A program made the translations under genes and the position numbers. A stretch of 64,000 bases of DNA, taken from Cellulosimicrobium cellulans. GTDB lineage: Bacteria; Actinomycetota; Actinomycetes; Actinomycetales; Cellulomonadaceae. The notes under the pieces are model-generated. The model saw nothing but the letters and a program-made list of their open reading frames with translations, did no database searches and was not told where the DNA came from. The stretch spans positions 124,001-188,000 of the forward strand of contig NZ_JAMXST010000003.1 in the NCBI RefSeq assembly GCF_024124905.1. The letters run 5' to 3'. Shown here piece after piece: positions 62,083-64,000 of the stretch; position 1 is the stretch's first letter; each line of letters opens with the position of its first letter.

Positions 62083-63461
62083 TGGGCGCCACGACCGCTC
62101 CCGCGGGCGGGGCGAGCCCGGGCCCGCACGCCGCGCTCGAGGCCCAGATCGACCAGTGGCGCGGCTACGTCCGCCGCCGCGAGGCCATCTCCGGCGCGGA
62201 CGTCGACGAGATGGAGGACCACCTGCGCGAGCGGGTCGAGGACCTCCGCGCGACCGGGCTCGACGACGACGAGGCGTTCCTCGTCGCGGTGAAGCGCATG
62301 GGCACGCTCGACGACCTCTCGCGCGAGTTCGCGCAGGAGCACTCCGAGCGGCTGTGGAAGCAGCTCGTCCTCGTCGGCGAGCAGCCGACCGGCCGCACGC
62401 GGTCGTGGCGCGAGCTCGCGGTGGTGCTCGCGCTCGCCGTCGCGGTGGGCGTCACCGTGAAGGTCGCGACCGTGCTCCTCCCGTGGGAGACGGTCGGCCT
62501 CAACGTCGGGCTCCTCGTGCTGCCGTTCCTCACGGCCTACCTCGCGTGGAAGCGGCAGGTCACGGCGCGCGTGGTCGGCGCGCTCGTCGTGCCGTTCGTC
62601 GCGCTGGGCCTCGTCCTCAACCTGTACCCGTTCCAGCCCACGGACTCGACGTTCGTCCTCGCGGCGCTCGCCGCGCCCGTGACGCTGTGGTCCGTCGTCG
62701 GGCTCGCGTACGTCGGCGGGCGGTGGCGCTCGGACGCACGACGCATGGACTTCGTGCGGTTCACGGGCGAGCTCGCCGTGTACTACACGCTCATCGCGCT
62801 CGGCGGCGGCGTCCTGCTCGGCCTGACGATCGGGGTCTTCTCGCTCGCCGGCGTCGACCTCGAGCCCTACCTCGACGCCTGGATCCTGACCCTGTGCGTC
62901 CCGGCGGCGCTCATCGTGGCCGCGTGGCTCGTCGAGGCCAAGCAGAACGTCGTCGAGAACATCGCGCCCGTGCTGACGCGCGTCTTCACGCCGCTGACGC
63001 TCGTCATGCTCCTCGCCGCGTTCGTCGTCCTCGCGACCGCGGGGAACCTCGCCGCCGTCGACCGCGAGCTGCTCATCCTCATGGACGCGATCCTCGTGCT
63101 CGTCCTGTGCCTGCTCCTCTACTCGGTCTCGGCACGCGACCCGCTCGCGCCCGGGTCGTTCTTCGACGGCCTCCAGGTCGTCCTCGTCGTCGCGGCGCTC
63201 GCGGTCGACGCCGTCGCGCTCACCGCGATGCTCACGCGCATCGCCGAGTTCGGCGTCAGCCCCAACAAGGCCGCCGCGCTCGGGCTCAACCTGCTCCTGC
63301 TCGTGCACCTCGTGTGGTCCGCCGTCCTCGCGACGGCGTTCCTGCGCGGGCGGCGCCCGTTCGCCGACCTCGTCGCCTGGCAGACCCGGTTCCTGCCCGT
63401 GTACGCGGCGTGGGCCGCGATCGTGGCCGTCGTCTTCCCGCCCGTGTTCGGCTTCGTCTGA
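62082..63461 (+). CDS. Permease prefix domain 1 membrane protein
   Basis: The product is 459 residues. Residues about 22-95 (LEAQIDQWRGYVRRREAI, VDEMEDHLRERVEDLRATGLDDDEAFLVAVKRMG) form the permease prefix domain that usually precedes FtsX-like ABC permeases. Here it is joined to about ten membrane helices and no MacB-like outer domain. There is no ABC ATPase next to it. It is coupled to padR and probably senses or answers envelope stress or an antimicrobial (inference). Confidence 0.82.
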   Translation: MGATTAPAGGASPGPHAALEAQIDQWRGYVRRREAISGADVDEMEDHLRERVEDLRATGLDDDEAFLVAVKRMGTLDDLSREFAQEHSERLWKQLVLVGEQPTGRTRSWRELAVVLALAVAVGVTVKVATVLLPWETVGLNVGLLVLPFLTAYLAWKRQVTARVVGALVVPFVALGLVLNLYPFQPTDSTFVLAALAAPVTLWSVVGLAYVGGRWRSDARRMDFVRFTGELAVYYTLIALGGGVLLGLTIGVFSLAGVDLEPYLDAWILTLCVPAALIVAAWLVEAKQNVVENIAPVLTRVFTPLTLVMLLAAFVVLATAGNLAAVDRELLILMDAILVLVLCLLLYSVSARDPLAPGSFFDGLQVVLVVAALAVDAVALTAMLTRIAEFGVSPNKAAALGLNLLLLVHLVWSAVLATAFLRGRRPFADLVAWQTRFLPVYAAWAAIVAVVFPPVFGFV

Positions 63462-63468
63462 CGACCCG

Positions 63469-63499
63469 CCGTGCCGGGCCCGCGGCGGGCCCGGCACGG
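63469..63499. terminator. Bidirectional terminator
   Basis: CCGTGCCGGGCC (63469-63480) pairs with GGCCCGGCACGG on the right side (ending 63499) around a GC loop. It separates the permease-prefix gene from the convergent FAD gene. Confidence 0.8.
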
Positions 63500-63507
63500 A
63501 CGCGCGA

Positions 63508-64000
63508 TCAGCGGACGGGCTGCGGCGCCGCGTCGGTCGCCGGGAGCGACGGCGCATCGCCACCCGCCCGGAACATGCGCCGCACCAGCGGGCGCAGCGC
63601 GCGCGACAGCATGACGCCGGTGGTCGCGCGCAGCACCGCCGCCTCCAGCCGGCTCCCCGGCACCATGCGGGCGATGCCCCCGCCGGGGATCTTCTTCCCC
63701 GCCTCGACGAACGGGGCGACGTCGGCCGCGTACCGCCGCGCCGCGCCGGCGGGGTCGTCGGGGGTCGCCCCCAGCCGCGTGGCGAGGAGGTAGGCGCCGA
63801 CCAGGGCGGTCGCGGTGCCCTGGCCCGTCATGGGCGAGCCGCACGACGCCGCGTCCCCCGGGAGCACCACCCGGCCGGCGACCGGATCGGGGACGTCGAG
63901 AACGCCGCGTAGCCGCCGAGGTAGGTCACGAACTGCTCCTCCGGCCCGAACGCGAGCCGACGCGTCGCGGAGTGGACGCCGTCGGCCCCGATGACGAGGT
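63508..64000 (-). pseudogene. FAD-dependent monooxygenase, disrupted and cut by window edge
   Basis: The minus-strand frame entering from 64000 reads LVIGADGVHSATRRLAFG and LGGYAAFST, typical of the middle of PHBH-type FAD monooxygenases. It then runs out of register and stops at 63828. A second frame gives DPVAGRVVLPGDAASCGSP, TGQGTATALVGAYLLA and the normal C-terminus ending at 63508. Between GGYAAF and GRVVLPGDAA homologues have roughly 90 further residues, so an internal deletion with frameshift (junction about 63880-63905) has removed them. The FAD GD motif remains but the enzyme should be dead. The N-terminus lies outside the window. Confidence 0.65.

Overview
The window is a chromosomal segment from a very GC-rich actinobacterium (nearly every codon ends in G or C). 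It is built around the replication origin. Gene order (rpmH-rnpA-yidD-yidC-jag-rsmG-parA-parB on one side of dnaA, and dnaN-gnd-recF-DUF721-gyrB-gyrA on the other), a secreted GH18 chitinase with two chitin-binding modules, and the pknB-pknA-pbpA-rodA-pstP-fhaB-fhaA cluster fit Micrococcales of the Cellulomonas/Cellulosimicrobium type. The genus is an inference; no rRNA is present.

Layout. 1-5.5 kb: the end of inositol-phosphate synthase, a secreted chitinase (minus strand) and two MFS transporters. 5.6-17.1 kb: CCA-adding enzyme, then a plus-strand run of NUDIX hydrolase, DUF6049 membrane protein, MurJ flippase and its partner pseudokinase, thioredoxin reductase/thioredoxin behind a textbook SigR promoter, and a PLP aminotransferase. 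17.2-24.8 kb: a Ddl-family ligase, 2.9 kb of apparently decayed DNA with tandem repeats and a wrecked glycosyltransferase, then parB, parA, rsmG; ten parS or parS-like sites lie across this stretch. 24.8-27.4 kb: jag, yidC, yidD, rnpA, rpmH. 27.4-42.5 kb: dnaA, oriC with many DnaA boxes, dnaN, gnd, recF, a DciA-like DUF721 gene, a sortase-anchored surface protein (minus strand), gyrB, gyrA and a DUF3566 membrane protein. 42.6-50.1 kb: tRNA-Ile, a 39-residue DLW-39 protein, tRNA-Ala, an HNH nuclease with a putative reader domain, an Ala/Lys-rich membrane protein, cyclophilin, rhomboid protease, CrgA, and a DUF881 / class E sortase / small membrane protein / pabA operon. 50.2-59.7 kb: the minus-strand Ser/Thr kinase and cell-elongation operon. 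60-64 kb: tRNA-Leu, a UGT-type glycosyltransferase divergent from a PadR regulator and its membrane partner, and a broken FAD monooxygenase cut by the window edge.

How the genes work together. The core is replication initiation (DnaA, oriC, DnaN, RecF, DUF721, gyrase), chromosome segregation (ParABS), membrane-protein insertion (YidC/YidD) and polar growth and division (MurJ, PknA/PknB, PBP, RodA, CrgA, Fha proteins). Of most interest are: DnaA boxes inside the gyrB coding sequence; a 44-bp perfect palindrome centred on a parS site; the decayed segment beside parB; a LATTG-anchored protein in the same window as its likely class E sortase; a solitary HNH protein that may be a modification-dependent nuclease; and a PadR gene preceded by two matching inverted repeats.
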